From NCBI GenBank assembly GCA_037176885.1, contig JAWWNJ010000002.1:1178001-1242000 (forward strand): 64,000 nt of DNA, read 5' to 3'. How positions within the stretch are numbered: position 1 is the stretch's first letter; each line of letters opens with the position of its first letter. The position numbers and the translations under genes are program-made. Under the pieces are notes generated by a model that saw only the letters and a list, made by a program, of their open reading frames with translations, was not told where the DNA came from and searched no databases. Source of the stretch: Favolaschia claudopus (lineage: Eukaryota > Basidiomycota > Agaricomycetes > Agaricales > Mycenaceae). Shown piece after piece: positions 11,407-22,913 of this stretch.

Positions 11407-14400
11407 ATGTCCGGCGCGCACGGGGAGAGGTATTGTCCAAAAATCTCCTTATGATAGTGCTCGGCAATTGATAAAACTGCCCAAATCTAAAAGATTAGGT
11501 GCGGAAGGGTTTTGATATTTTTACAAGTCCGCCACTGACTTCTCCGAAGCTGCGCGGAATGTCGTAGATTGAAGCTCAAGTGCGACAAGAAACTGCCATG
11601 TAGTTCCTGCAGTAAGAGCCTTCGGACGGTCTTCAAGCGTTGGCCGTTTATCTCCCTTGTTTCTAGTTCGTCGAGGATGCCCTTCGATTTGCCCGAACGG
11701 AAGTCTCTCCAGTCAAGGAACTCGTTTTGTTTTGGCGTCCACAGACCACCTCCACACGAAAATTGGTGAGGTAGGCCAACTGAGGGGTCAGAGCTATCGG
11801 AAACAAATGCTAACGTCTTCATGAAGATGGGACAAAGGATCCGACAGCTCGAGGATGCTCTGGCTATCTTTCAGGCATCGACAGGTTCCAACGAGTACGC
11901 TGGCTGCGTGATCCGTTTCTTTGTGCCCCTTCTAACGCCAGTTCAAAGGACACATCCTCTTCTCCGCGATGAGCTGCTCTCTATAAAATTCGGTCCCGAA
12001 AAGGCGTCTCCAACGGACAAGCCCGCAAAATCGAAGGAGCCATCCATAGATTCGATAGATGCTCTCGGAACACTAACTATCGGAGATGATGGCGACGGAA
12101 AGTTTGGGAAATATTTTGGGCGTTCTGCTGGTTCCGAGGTGTGTACGCGCTGTTTGGAATACAGTCCATATGCTCACATTCGACGTACAAGACCCTATTT
12201 TTGGTGATCATTCATGCCTCGCCCGAAAACTCATCCACTGAACTACTTCAGGCAGGCGCAGAAATGGAAATGTCGTCAACAAACGATTTTGCAGACTTCC
12301 CTCCGCTGAGCGTAGAGATCGCTAGGCTGTCAAATTCCTTCCCGTTCAGTTCCGGAGGTCCTCCAGGCCGCCATCTAGATCTGTTGTTCGACTGTCTGCC
12401 GGAGCAGCCTCGTGCATGGGCATTATGCGAAACATACTTGGAGCAGTGTGCCTGGCAATTCCGACCAATAGCTCGGGAAGAAATGGTTGACGACTTCATC
12501 ACTCCAATTTACAAATCATTGCGAGACAGAAAGAACTGGAACAGCGAAGTGGATTTCCCACATACGATTTCTCCCCACAGACTAGCAGTTTTATTTATGC
12601 TTTTTGCTCTCGGCGCACTAGTAGATTTGACTCTCGAGCCACGTAAATATTTCTCGTGGTTGTACGAGGGATACGTCTCACTCGGATATGTTACAGATAA
12701 TGCCGAATCTGACCGTTATTATCACGCGAGCCGCGCAGCCATGGCTTTGCGTTCTGTCTTTGATTCGCCGGAGATGGCCACAGTGCAGGCTGTTCTCCTG
12801 ATGGCAACCTATCACAACATGGGGGGTCGAAGCTACACCATGGAAAGCTCGGTAAGATTCTTTTGTCGCTTGCTACGACGGTTTTTCACTTGGTATACAG
12901 TGGTCTTTGATGTGTTTGGGTTCGAAGGTCAGTAATCTCCTCATCAATTGCACTCTCTACTGAACGTGTCGGCGCACTACTCTTCCAGCTTGCTCAAAGC
13001 GTGTGTCCTCATTTTCCTATCACCACCCATTTAACTTATATATTTGGCAGCTTGGATTACGTGGGTGCTAATGAAGTCGCTCTTTAGCTATCGTTAATTC
13101 CTCGTTAGATCGAGACAGCGCACGATGGAACATGGATCCGAAGACCGTTAATCGCCGCCGCTGTGAGCTGAGTCATCCCGCCTATCGAACACTGTCCGAC
13201 TCCCTTTCATAGCCTTGTTCTGGGAATTATTCAGCGCCGAACTCTTCCAGGTAGGATGATTGTCTTGCGCACTGGACAGACGGATCTGACAACTTCCTGC
13301 AGAGTGTAGCACTTGGGCGTCCGCCGTCAATTCGCTTGTCCTATGTTGACTGCGAGTTCCCCCTTTTGGAAGATCAAAGTTTGGATGAAAATGGCAAACC
13401 CCGCGTCGGGTGTATGTGTCTTTTCAACACTCGGGACGCGCATTGACTGAATTCCATCAGACTATGAGTGGAAATACTCGTTTACTCGTGACATTTTCTC
13501 CGTTATATCAGAACGCACCCTGACGGCCGAATCACCCACATATGAAACCGTTCTTGAATTGGATAGGCTCGTGAGGGCGAAGACGCTACCGCCATACTTG
13601 AACGTTTTTCTCGGTAGGGAAGACGAAAACTGCACCCCTTCTGTATATATGCGAGGGTACGAAATACCCAGATTCTGCCGTCTCTGAAGTGACATCTTAT
13701 CAGGTGTCTGCTGGGCCAATACCGGTCTATCGGTGAGCGTCTTTGAAAGAAGCTTGGATATCGTCGTTGACGCTTTGTCAAGCATTGCTTTACATCCATC
13801 GTACTTTCTTTGCCCAAGCAATGCTAGATCATCCTGTGAACCCCCTGCGCAGCCCTTACGCCCCTTCCTTCCTTGCCGCCTACCGATGTGCATCCGGTAT
13901 GATCAAAGCAAATCTCAATCATTTCGAGAGGCAAGTGTAGATGTAAATCTAAAATTGATTCTGCACTTCAGCTAAGAATTATTAGATTCCCGGAGCTGTG
14001 TTGCAGGTGGTGGGTCGTCTGGACACATTGTAAGCCCCTTCACTGGTTGTGTCGAATTCAGCACTGACTCGTTATCGAAGTATTTTCGGCTGCGGTATGC
14101 TCAATTGATTTAAGTTGTCACCGAGTAACCTATCTCCCTTGCAGATCATAGTAGGTTGCATCGTGACCCGATCGCCCTCATCAAGCATGGCTCCGACCGC
14201 CTTTATTGAGCTAGGCTTGGCCTGCGACCTTTTCGAAAAAGGTGCCAAGGTCTCTCGACGTGCACGCAGCGGTTTGGTAAGCCCCGGGATCGCTTTCGTC
14301 TCGTGACGCTGACATTGTCTCAGGCAATTTTGTGCAAATTAAGAGAAAAGGCGTTCCAAGTCTACTCTCAATTCCGCAGCGGTAATCCTGCTCCTTCCTC

Positions 14401-15004
14401 TGCAGGTTTTGGGCCGGGGCTTTTCGATTATGGGGAAGATGAACTTGCTCTATTCGGCGGGCAAACGCGGGTGATGGTTAGTAAGTTGATATCGCGCACG
14501 GACAAAAGCTCGGGCAAGGAGAAGGAGAAGGATTCGAACTCTTCAAATCCGAATGTGAACGAATCCCATCTCCCTTCTCTGCCTAGTGCCACCCCCAGTA
14601 CCAGCTCTAGCGTCTCCACGCCCAGTACCAGCTCGGAGCCCATGCCCGACGTTCATCCCTCGCTAGTTGAATATCTGTCCCTCTTCCCTCCATCGCAACA
14701 TCCCAGTCCCTCATCTCAAGATAATAGTCAGCTGAGTCAGGACGCGTATCATCATGAGATGGGGGGCCAGTCTGCGTCCCATCCCGGCACGACATATGGA
14801 TACGACCAGACCTTCTTTGACCAAATGTCTCTTCCTGCACCACAGTACTACGTGGATCCGGACACACCGCCCAAAGACATTGCCGACTTGGGCATGCTGA
14901 TGTCTGGAGAATCGGGGATTGACGAGCAGTGGAAGGCATTCATGAAGAAATCGTTTTCTGGGCTGTTGGATGAGCACATGCCCACTGTACCGACCAATTA
15001 CTGA
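11407..15004 (+). CDS. Zn2Cys6 transcription factor with fungal_trans domain
   Basis: Fungal binuclear-zinc-cluster regulator. The cluster is split by an intron: CAECRRLKLKCDKKLPCSSC (11550-11609), then IRRGCPSICPNGSL from about 11667, giving all six Cys. A short coiled-coil follows, MGQRIRQLEDALAIFQ, after another intron, then HPLLRDELLSIK and a LTIGDDGDGKFGKYFG segment. The fungal-specific transcription-factor domain runs from about 12250 to 14300: FDCLPEQPRAWALCETYLEQ, PHRLAVLFMLFALGALVDL, and MATVQAVLLMATYHNMGGRS, then a VALGRPPSIRLSYVD-like segment. The C-terminal region is Ser/Pro-rich with a repeated STPSTSS stretch (14590-14640). Stop TGA at 15002-15004. The first exon is uncertain: ATG 11407 splices in frame into the zinc cluster, while the upstream ATG 11349 (basic Ser/Lys-rich reading) does not join in frame with the acceptor I see. 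Target genes unknown. Confidence 0.85.
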
Positions 15005-15199
15005 GTTACTCGCGCTGTATTTTTTCTGTAAAACTGAAGTAATGATGTATATAATTTGTTTGCGTTGGACCGCGGCCACGCTGGCCGACGGCAAAGGTGT
15101 TTTGAAATTTCGGGTCTTGGCGCCGAACGGAATTCCGCAAAGTTCCATGACTCGTGTTTGCATGAGTGGATTGACTGTGTTCAGCACCAACCGTGAACA

Positions 15200-17136
15200 A
15201 TGGCTCCTAAAGTTGTCGAGGCGAAAGGCACTGACCTTGTGCACGGTGATGACCATCTTAGACGTGGTTAGCAGCTGTTCTGTGGATCGCCACTGATGAT
15301 CTTCTAATGATTCAATAGGTGAAGATGTAGCTGCTTCGATCGGAGTGTCTACCACATTTCTGTCGCCTCTTCCAGGCCAGGGAGGAGCTTCAGATTACCG
15401 AGTAATCGATCTGCTGACTGTCCAGGGACTTGCCTAATTGCGTGAACAGAATCCGTCTCGCCATGTATATAGCAGGTACACAGCTCAGAACTCTACAAGA
15501 GTCGAACATATCTTAAGCCGGCTAACTGTAATTGTTTCCTGCGTCTTTTTCCGAACAAACTGACTGTTTCAAGGATGGCTTTGCCTTGACTTACGCGTCT
15601 GGACTGGCTGCTGGCTTTGCTGTAATTATCTGACAACCTCCGCAATACGGTTCTCATTCCTATTTTCAACCTAGGCCTTGATGTTCTTCAAACCCAAAAG
15701 AATAGCTATAGGAGGAGGTTATCATGGATGTCACTCGATGATCGAGGTTCGTCCAGTTCAAGGTGTACAATTTGTTTCGCTACATTTTCCTCCTAGGTCT
15801 ATCGGAAAGCTGCACCTAACGTGCAAGTAATCGATTTAGACGCGGATTACGAGAGTGGTGATTTGTGTTGGCTGGAGACCCCCTTGAATCCAACCGGAGA
15901 GTCTAGGTAAGAAAATACCGGTGTCGACTGTTGCCATGCTGAATTTCTGGTAGGGACATACAGTACTATGCTGACAAGGTATTCCCTGTTCTCTGCAACT
16001 CTCTAAAATGTGTCCCAATCGTCTTTCAGATTCATAAGGTCACACAAGTGCCTCATCAGAGGTTTGAATGATAATTCACCGTGTTTCAGGTGGGCGGGAA
16101 GCTGTTCGTCGACTCGACATTTGCGCCTCCTCCCTTACAATTTCCTTTCAAACACGGGGCTGATTGGTAGGTGGATTCTTTTAGTGGCCCGTGCTTCGTT
16201 GAAGCTTACGTCGACCAGCATAATGCATTCAGGTAGCTAATGCCAGTGCGAACAGCAAATTGAGACTCATTTGATGTACAGCCACCAAATATTTTGGGGG
16301 CCATTCAGATCTGTTGTGCGGTGTTCTCGTCGTCCGTACCAAAGAAGAATGGGATGTCGTATGCGGTCCAATTTTCCATCTTTGAACGAGACATGATAAC
16401 ATCGGACTAGCTTCAAAATGACAGGACCTACCTGGGAAATACTATGGGTAAGTCACTTGGTCTCACACAAGATATTTGCAAGTTGATTTATGTCGTCATT
16501 CAGGTTCCCTTGAAAGTTGGTTGCTTCTACGCTCCCTTCGTAGCTTCCATCTTCGTATTTCTCGACAATCGGAAACTGCTGGAGCCTTGGTAGAGTGGCT
16601 TCAGAAGATTGTAATGACTCCTGCAGGAGACACTTTTGAGGGTATACCTGGCGGGACTCTCATCAAAGTCTGGCACTCCTCGTTGCAGGGAAAGGACGGC
16701 AGGGGATTCGATCCCCGGACCCAAATGACGGGCGGGTGGAACCCGACGTTTTCGATCCAGGTTGGCCTGGTGTTGAGTGATAGTCATCATAGTTGACTGT
16801 GTTCTCAGCTGTCGAAACCGCAGTTTGCTGCTTGGTTCCCTCACTCTCTCAAGTGCTTCACTGTGGGTGATGCTGTCCAACTACGATACTTCCATCTGAC
16901 CTGAGTTACAGCCTGCGACCAGCCTCGGAGGCGTTGAGTCTCTGGCTGAGTATAGGGCGTCTTGGGATCCAAGCTCAGATCCTAAAGCAGTGCGAATTAG
17001 CATTGGAGTTGAGGATCTTGAAGATTTGAAGGCTGATATCCGCCAAGCTTTGACGCACTTGTTGAAGGTGCGTTTGGACAGAAAATTGTGCAAACTACCA
17101 CTAACCACAACACTTTAGACGGAGGCCAAACTCTGA
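15200..17136 (+). CDS. PLP-dependent transsulfuration enzyme (Cys/Met metabolism, cystathionine gamma-synthase-like)
   Basis: Multi-exon fold-type I PLP enzyme. Start ATG 15200 gives MAPKVVEAKGTDLVHGDDHL. Then come SIGVSTTFLSPLPGQ, NPSRHVYSRYTAQNSTRVEH (15450-15515), FALTYASGLAAGFA, GGGYHGCHSMIEVYRK and CWLETPLNPTGES (15868-15906). Further on are GGKLFVDSTFAPPPLQFPF and, after two introns, HSATKYFGGHSDLLCGVLV containing the Schiff-base Lys of the SATK motif. The C-terminal domain ends with SLGGVESLAEYRASW, VRISIGVEDLEDLKADI and TGA 17134-17136. The YSRYxxN, LETPxNPxG and SATK motifs define the Cys/Met metabolism PP family. Sequence features alone do not decide between cystathionine gamma-synthase, beta- or gamma-lyase. 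At least nine short introns; one exon (around 16225) is only about 14 bp. Confidence 0.88.
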
Positions 17137-17326
17137 AAGGGACATATCTGTATCTCTTTCAGTGTACCATATAGAATATACAATCCTCGTTCCACCTATT
17201 CCAATTTGGAAAGTTAAACACCAAATAAGGCGAGCCGGGATTTGCCGGCCATGTTACGTGAACGTCGCGTTTGACTTGAGTGCTTGCTCTTGTACACCGA
17301 CCACGACGGCGTTCATCGCCCCCAAC

Positions 17327-18529
17327 ATGAGCCGCCTCTATCTCAGAAGTCGCGCCCATTTTATCGTTCTTCTACTGATCAACTGACGGCGCCCAGACTT
17401 GCCTCACACGACACAAGACGACATCAAAAGATACTTGGAAAAATTTGGAAAGCTTACCGAATTCAAGATCGTCGGCGAAAGCGAAACATTCACTTATGCT
17501 TTTGCCCAGTATGACTCGCCTCAAGACGCGAGATTTGTTCTCGATACATTCCGCGACCAGCTGTTTCTTGGCCATCGTGCGTTCCTCATAGCCTAGACTT
17601 TCTGGATTCCTCGTGCTCACATTAGTTCAGGTACTGTTATAGAGCTTGCTCGTCCGTTGCGTAAAGATATGTCATATCCCGAGGTTACTCAAAGTTGGCA
17701 ACGAACGAGAATCCCGCCTTATGAGGTTGAACCCAAGTACTATCCCAATCGCCCCTGCAGATATCCAGTACATGTTGACAAAATCCCGCGAAACATATGT
17801 TGGCAGGTTGGTTGTCGATGCTGAATCAACACGGCGGGATTCTCATCATATAACAGGAGTTGAAAGATTTCGGCAGGCTGGCCGGAGGCGACGTTGCCTT
17901 TTGTAACTTGGACCCTAGCCGTAACGGTCATGGTTTCATCGAGTATTTTTGTTGGGAGGACGCGGAGGAAGCCATCAGAATGTTGAATGGACAAAAGCTG
18001 GGAGGTTGTGCTGTACGTGTTTCGACTCACTCAAAGTTCGCTCGTTCTCGAAGTCGCTCGCGTTCCCCAATTCGACGTCCTCGTCGTTCACACGAATCGC
18101 GCAAATTCGACGAATCCCGTCACACGCGCACATCGAGACCTTCTTCCTATGCGCGACGGTCGCCAGAAGGTTCCTCCGACAGACTTTCTTCTCCTTGGCA
18201 TTCCAATTACGCCCTCCCTCCGATTGATTCTCATTCCGACTGGTGTTCTCCATATGACGAAGGCGATAGTAACGAGAGAACCGCTGAGCGCGGAAATCCC
18301 ATGGTGTTTCATTCCTTCCCGGTCACTACGAGTAACTGCGCCACACACCGTGAACTTCCGCTTGCACCAGCCATGTCCGCTGATCCTTACGATTTCGATG
18401 ACTACCTGCGACTCCTCTATGAAAGCCGATTCGATGACGGTGCGTATCCGCAGTTGAAAATTTGCTGACATTGAACGGCACTCCAATGCAGCTGTTAACG
18501 GATCGAGATACGGATCCAACTCACACTAA
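17327..18529 (+). CDS. SR-family splicing factor, two RRMs and an RS domain
   Basis: RNA-binding protein that probably acts in pre-mRNA splicing in the nucleus. Exon 1 (17327-17348) plus exon 2 read MSRLYLRNLPHTTQDDIKRY and LEKFGKLTEFKIVGE, RRM1 with RNP2-like LYLRNL and RNP1-like YAFAQYD. A second RRM follows: VHVDKIPRNICWQELKDFGR, DVAFCNLDPSRNGHGFIEYF and AIRMLNGQKLGGCAVRVS. Next is an RS region, FARSRSRSRSPIRRPRRS and RRSPEGSSDRLSS, with a C-terminal tail of DYLRLLYESRFDD. Two ends are possible: read-through to a stop at 18466-18468, or splicing of an intron (donor after 18437) giving a SRYGSNSH end with stop 18527-18529. I favour the spliced end because the donor and acceptor are good. 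Architecture resembles S. pombe Srp2 and metazoan SRSF4/5/6-type proteins. Confidence 0.85.
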
Positions 18530-18746
18530 TTTCAACCCATGAAGTTCGCTCAGCTTTCCCACTTTTTGAACGTCCGCTCGTCTTGATCGCGTTTCCAAAC
18601 ATGTACTTCTTGCGCACGCGTACTTACTTACCTGTTGTCTCACTTACCATCTCGCTCGCACCTGCACTGCTGATCGGTTGTTCCTGCCATTTCTCCCAGT
18701 GTGATAGCATAACTGAAATTCCATTCGTCGCAAATGTAATTGCTGA

Positions 18747-20143
18747 CTAGCGCTTTTCTTTTTGTCGAAACAACTGAAGAAACGAAGCCTTATCTTCCCA
18801 ACCCAATCCCGTGCGTTTCAGTTTGCCAAGTTGAGCTATCAGAGCAGCGCAGGCATCTGCCAGTTGGTCGGGTCCGCTGGCGTCCGTGAGCACCTCGCTG
18901 GCCAAAAAAAGTTGGGAGCTGGGTGACTCTGAGGGAGCAAGCAGTCGAATGGAAACAGTTTGCGGAGCCAGCGAAGCGGCCGCTCTGAATACATGGGAAA
19001 GCGGGTTGAAAGCAGTCGGGATGCTGTGCGCAAGGGTTGCGGCGAATTCGGTGGGTGGATCATATCTTTATGAGCATGAAATTCAGAATAAAATTCGTGC
19101 AAAACTGAGCATAACACCAACCTTACACACATCACAAATACACTGAAACCGCGCACAGGGATTTGTTGCTGAAACACATTCGCGAAGCGAAGCAACGCCC
19201 GCCCATTGCTTGTGGTGCACTCGGGAAAAATTACGATAGGTCGGTCAGCACGTTTCCGAAGCTCTTCAAGGCTTTGGTGCGATTCGCCTGCCTTCGCATT
19301 CCCGAACGGAGGTGTGTAGCCCGTGGATCTCAAAGCCGATAGCAGAGAAACTTGGCGAAAACCTAGAATTGGGATACGTGTAGAGATTCCACGCTTGGCC
19401 ATTGCTATGTTGGCAGATCCAGTTCCCGTTCGACGTCCGGGAGTATGGCTAACAGTTTCCGATGCAGGAGCTGTGGTAGCGGGAGAAGGGGAACTTTCCG
19501 CCACTGGTAACACAAAGATCGGATTGAACCTTCCAGCCGGGTTGGGTGAGAAAGATGCATTGAAAGACGCAAAAATACCGGAAAGCCAGCCAAAGAATCT
19601 CAACCCATGAAACCCAATTAGAGACAATGATATCGCCTGCTTTTGGTTTCCACGTTTCCGTACTCTTGACTCCACGGCTTCGGAGAGTCAGCTACATACT
19701 CTTGCGTAAACAACTGCCGCACCCTCGTTTTCGAGTCACAGGATCTACCGAGACCCAGAGAACACCAAGGACTGCAAGGGACAGTCGGGCGGTTAAAGCG
19801 ACGAAGAAGTGAGTAACAAAGCGATGTAACGGAGGTATCGGAATCTACAGAGTCAGAGAAAGGCAGAGTTTGACGACATTTAGCAAACTTACGAATAAAA
19901 TGGATACAACGTGGACCAGGATCAGATGCACGAGGAAGATGGCGAATACCAGGATGGTGCGAACGAGTCCAACCAAGAAAGTAAGCCAGATAGTCAACTT
20001 TCCTACAAGACTAAGGGGCGGTGGAATAAGAGGGATAAATGGTTGCAAGCCTGTGATAGATAAGTTTCAAGGTAGCCGCCAGGCTGATAATTTCATCGGC
20101 GCGAACCTGTGCCGGGATCGCGGTAGTCGCTATATTTCTCCAT
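18747..20143 (-). CDS. LOA1: Loa1/Vps66-like lysophosphatidic acid acyltransferase
   Basis: Membrane acyltransferase of the Loa1 group, which in yeast acylates lysophosphatidic acid at ER/lipid droplets. Start at 20143: MEKYSDYRDPGTG is spliced to LQPFIPLIPPPLSLVGK, very like the Loa1 N-terminus (MEKY..WRD.GTGI.PF). A long hydrophobic stretch, LTIWLTFLVGLVRTILVFAI and on to VSILFVSL, is a membrane segment. Then come GDIIVSNWVSWVEILWLAF, FNPIFVLPVA, a Pro/Ser-rich loop, and the PlsC-type block VIFPECTTSNGRALLRF. After an intron the C-terminus continues YDPPTEFAATLAHSIPTAFN and ends KASFLQLFRQKEKR with TAG at 18747-18749. The canonical HX4D is not seen; the equivalent place reads SNWVSWVE. Divergent from TVP38 with 189 bp between starts; convergent with the SR gene. 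Confidence 0.85.
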
Positions 20144-20332
20144 CGCCGGCTTCGACGAGAGCAATAATTTTCGTTTTCGTGCCCGTCTTCGAGCACACGG
20201 CCCAGTTGCTAGTTTTCGTCGCGTGGGCTGTACGCGACAAGAGAACGTTCCTGACCGTGAACGGGGAGTCACGCCGCGGCCGTATTTGTGAATTTTGTCA
20301 CCGTGACGCACGCACATTCACCGGCCGCAGCC
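20144..20332. promoter_or_regulatory. Shared divergent promoter, LOA1 (-) / TVP38 (+)
   Basis: The 189 bp between two outward-facing start codons must carry both core promoters and both 5' leaders. I see no clear TATA box. The two genes both encode proteins of the early secretory pathway, so shared control is plausible but not shown by the sequence. Confidence 0.5.
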
Positions 20333-21596
20333 ATGTCCCTCGTCGACTTTGTCAAGGGTCTCCCCAGGAAAGCCCTCCGAAGGTATAGGAAGCTACCTCT
20401 CTACGGAAAACTTGTTATCTGGCTATGGGTTGTATTCGAAATCTGCTTGGGTACTGCTCTGTTCATCCACTATACACTTCGTTGAATCTTAAACCGTTCG
20501 CAACGCAGTCATTGCTCTCATAATCATCAGCCCTAGTCGAGTCGCTCAATTGTATGTCAACGCTATGCAGTTTCTGTATCCGGGCACCCACTTGTTGCCG
20601 CAGTATGTATGACAATGCCGAAAAGCTGGCTCGATATCCCTTTGGCTGGCTCTTGGTCGCGATTCTCGTCGTGGCTGTCTCTTTCCCTCCCATGCATGGT
20701 CACAGTAAGGCGGCTTCCAATTATGCTAATTTAAAGCTAAATATCTTCAGCGACCATCACAACACTCTGCGGCTTCGCTTGGGGATTGAGGGGTTTCTTC
20801 ATCGCGGCCCCGGCCAGTCTCGTCGGAGCGGTCATTGTGTTTTGTACTCTTCGCTACAGCTTCAAGGAAAGACTCCGGGCCTTTTCAAAAAGCAACGAAA
20901 AGTGGCAAGCGCTGGAAACAGTTATTGTGAGCCTGTGACGGTGTTTTCGTTACCGGCTTTAATTGCTTGCCGTCGTGAAAAGGCAGCGAAGGGACTCCCA
21001 CTCATCATCCTAATTCGGATGTCTCCTTTGCCTCCGTGAGTCGCTCATTGACTGGAAGCCTACCATATGCAGTAACCGCATTTCCAGATGGGTATATAGC
21101 AATATTTTATTTGCGGTGCGTCGTGCTTTCTAAATACAATGACCGGCTGTTGTTCAACAGTAGCAGTCCATCGGTTCTGTATCTGTGTGGCAATTCATGA
21201 CCGCCACCTTCTTCGTGTTCCCGAAGATATTTCTTCACGTATTCATAGGCTCCAGGATTGCTGCCCTTTCTGACGGCGAAACCCGAGGCAATATGGACAC
21301 AAGTATGTATTTTCTCCAATCTCAGCTATACAGCCTCCAACAGAGAATTAGGCACAAAGATTTTGAACGGTGCGCTCATTGGAGGAGGCATGGTTATAGC
21401 CTTTGTCGCTAGCTGGTATGTTGCAGTTCTCGAATACTACATGATGACAGAGCTCGACCTCGTCCACAGGTTCGTCTACACATCCATACAGAATCACATT
21501 CGCCGGCTTTCCGGAGTCCCCGCTGAGACGGACGAACTGGCTGCGGAGGCTCTAGAAGAAGATGCGCCGCTGCTAGCTGCCGATTCTGATGTTTAA
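20333..21596 (+). CDS. TVP38: Tvp38/TMEM64-family Golgi membrane protein
   Basis: Polytopic membrane protein of the SNARE-associated/VTT (DedA-like) family; yeast Tvp38 resides in late Golgi vesicles. Start ATG 20333 gives MSLVDFVKGLPRKALRRYRK, then membrane segment LVIWLWVVFEICLGTALFI. Subsequent exons give YPFGWLLVAILVVAVSFPP, the family hallmark FPPMHGHSTITTLCGFAWG, SLVGAVIVFCTLRYSFKERL, and AKGLPLIILIRMSPLPPWVY, the R-x-SPLPP-W/F-x-x-N signature. Then come FFVFPKIFLHVFIGSRIA and GMVIAFVASWYVAVLEYYM. The C-tail is acidic and ends LLAADSDV. About five short introns. The match of SPLPPW and FP.HGHSTIT makes the family assignment firm; the yeast gene name is by similarity. Confidence 0.9.
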
Positions 21597-21629
21597 CCAG
21601 ACCGAGTGTGAATGGACTCTACTGTATAT

Positions 21630-22913
21630 TTAATAGTAATGTAGGAAGAGCAAGCTCAAGCTCGCGCCGATTAGAAAGACGAGAATGAACAGTCTTCCGT
21701 CCTTTCCTCGCCTCTTCGCTTCTGTGAGCTGCTGGTTGCCCTTCTCTACCGTCGAAGTCGTTGCGATTGCGTCTTCATATAATTGGTCGGTCAGCTCTGT
21801 TTGTTGGGTAAGATGCTGCACCAATTCCATCTGCAGAGCACTGATGTCCATGAGACGCGATTCTGCCTGCTGAACCGACTCGAGTGTGTCTTGAACATTT
21901 CGTAAGATATTTGCATTCTCCGTCTCGAATTGTAGAATTTGGGAAGCGGAAAGTTCAATGTCGTCGTCATCGTCATCATCTGGTGAGGGAGGGGGTATAT
22001 CACCAGGTTTGATGGAGGGAGGGCCGGAGGAGCGCTGTTTCTCGGAAGGCGCGCCAAGGGTTGCAGCAATGAGACTAGAAGACGCGCCACCTAGCCAACT
22101 GCTTCCCCCTGAGGCAGCTGGCTCGGCCGCGTTGAAGAGTGGGTCGGTGCCTACGGTCAGCGCTTCTCGCGCCGCGCCGGACCCAAGGGTCTTTGACCGT
22201 TCCATCTGGCGTTTTACACGCTCCTCCTGCATTTCCTTCTGGCTTTGGCTGGCTTCAGTCAGTCGGCGGTTAAGATACCATGTAATACTGGAATGATGGG
22301 CCGCGACAACGTCAGAAGCCAGTGAGGCCGAGTCCTGTCTCAGGCGGGCAGGGAGAAAGCGGGTAAGGGGGTTTGCTTTACTTGCTACGAGTTCAATGCG
22401 TCCTGCAGCGCAATAACAGTCGGGTTAGAAGCGTTCAGGGTGGAAATTACATACGTTTCTCTATGGCCTCCATCTCCTTGACACGGTCGGCGCAACGCGT
22501 TAGAATGACGCGAGCCTGGAGATCTATCTGGTCTCGTTCCTGATTGGAGAGGTGGCGAATGGAATTCCATGATTGACTAGAGTCCAAATCGAGGGCGGGC
22601 GCAGGTTGGCGGTACGTAGGTACCGACCGTGAGTCGACGTTGAGATATGGTCGGCGGATATTCGCCAACATACGAGTCAACGTGTTGATGTGATTTAGCT
22701 GGGGGTGAAGCGTGAAGAGTTTCTTGGAACCCAGTGTCTCTTACGCACAATAACATACGCCTCTGCGATATACTCCCTTCCTGGTATAATTTGTGTATCA
22801 GGTTCCGCCTCGTTCGTGAGTTTGGTCGTCTTGCGCCTTTTGGCAGCAGGCAAAGCATTTTCCTTTTCGTGAATGATTTGGCGGAAATCCTGGGTGCGGT
22901 TTGCAGAAGGCAT
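21630..22913 (-). CDS. UFE1: Syntaxin-18/Ufe1-type t-SNARE of the ER
   Basis: Qa-SNARE for retrograde Golgi-to-ER fusion. Start at 22913 gives MPSANRTQDFRQIIHEKENA and then a basic AAKRRKTTK stretch, followed by PGREYIAEAYVI. Later exons give LNHINTLTRMLANIRRPYLN, then SNQERDQIDLQARVILTRCA (the syntaxin-18 block SxxERDQID) and DRVKEMEAIEK. The SNARE motif is in the last exon: LQFETENANILRNVQDTLES, ESRLMDISALQMELVQHLTQ, DQLYEDAIATTSTVEKGNQQ. The C-terminal anchor LFILVFLIGASLSLLFLHYY ends at the stop 21630. A run of Asp (PDDDDDDDIEL) precedes the SNARE motif. Three or four introns. Convergent with TVP38, with stops only 33 bp apart. Confidence 0.9.

Noticed and set aside
14590..14640. 27-bp imperfect repeat (CCCAGTACCAGCTC twice) considered as another duplicated-intron case
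   Set aside because: It is in frame within a Ser/Thr/Pro-rich region (STPSTSS), with no donor or acceptor use; ordinary low-complexity coding sequence.
14711..15355. 214-codon minus-strand frame overlapping the 3' end of the Zn2Cys6 regulator
   Set aside because: It lies antisense to an exon with clear codon structure, shows no family similarity and no plausible exon partners.
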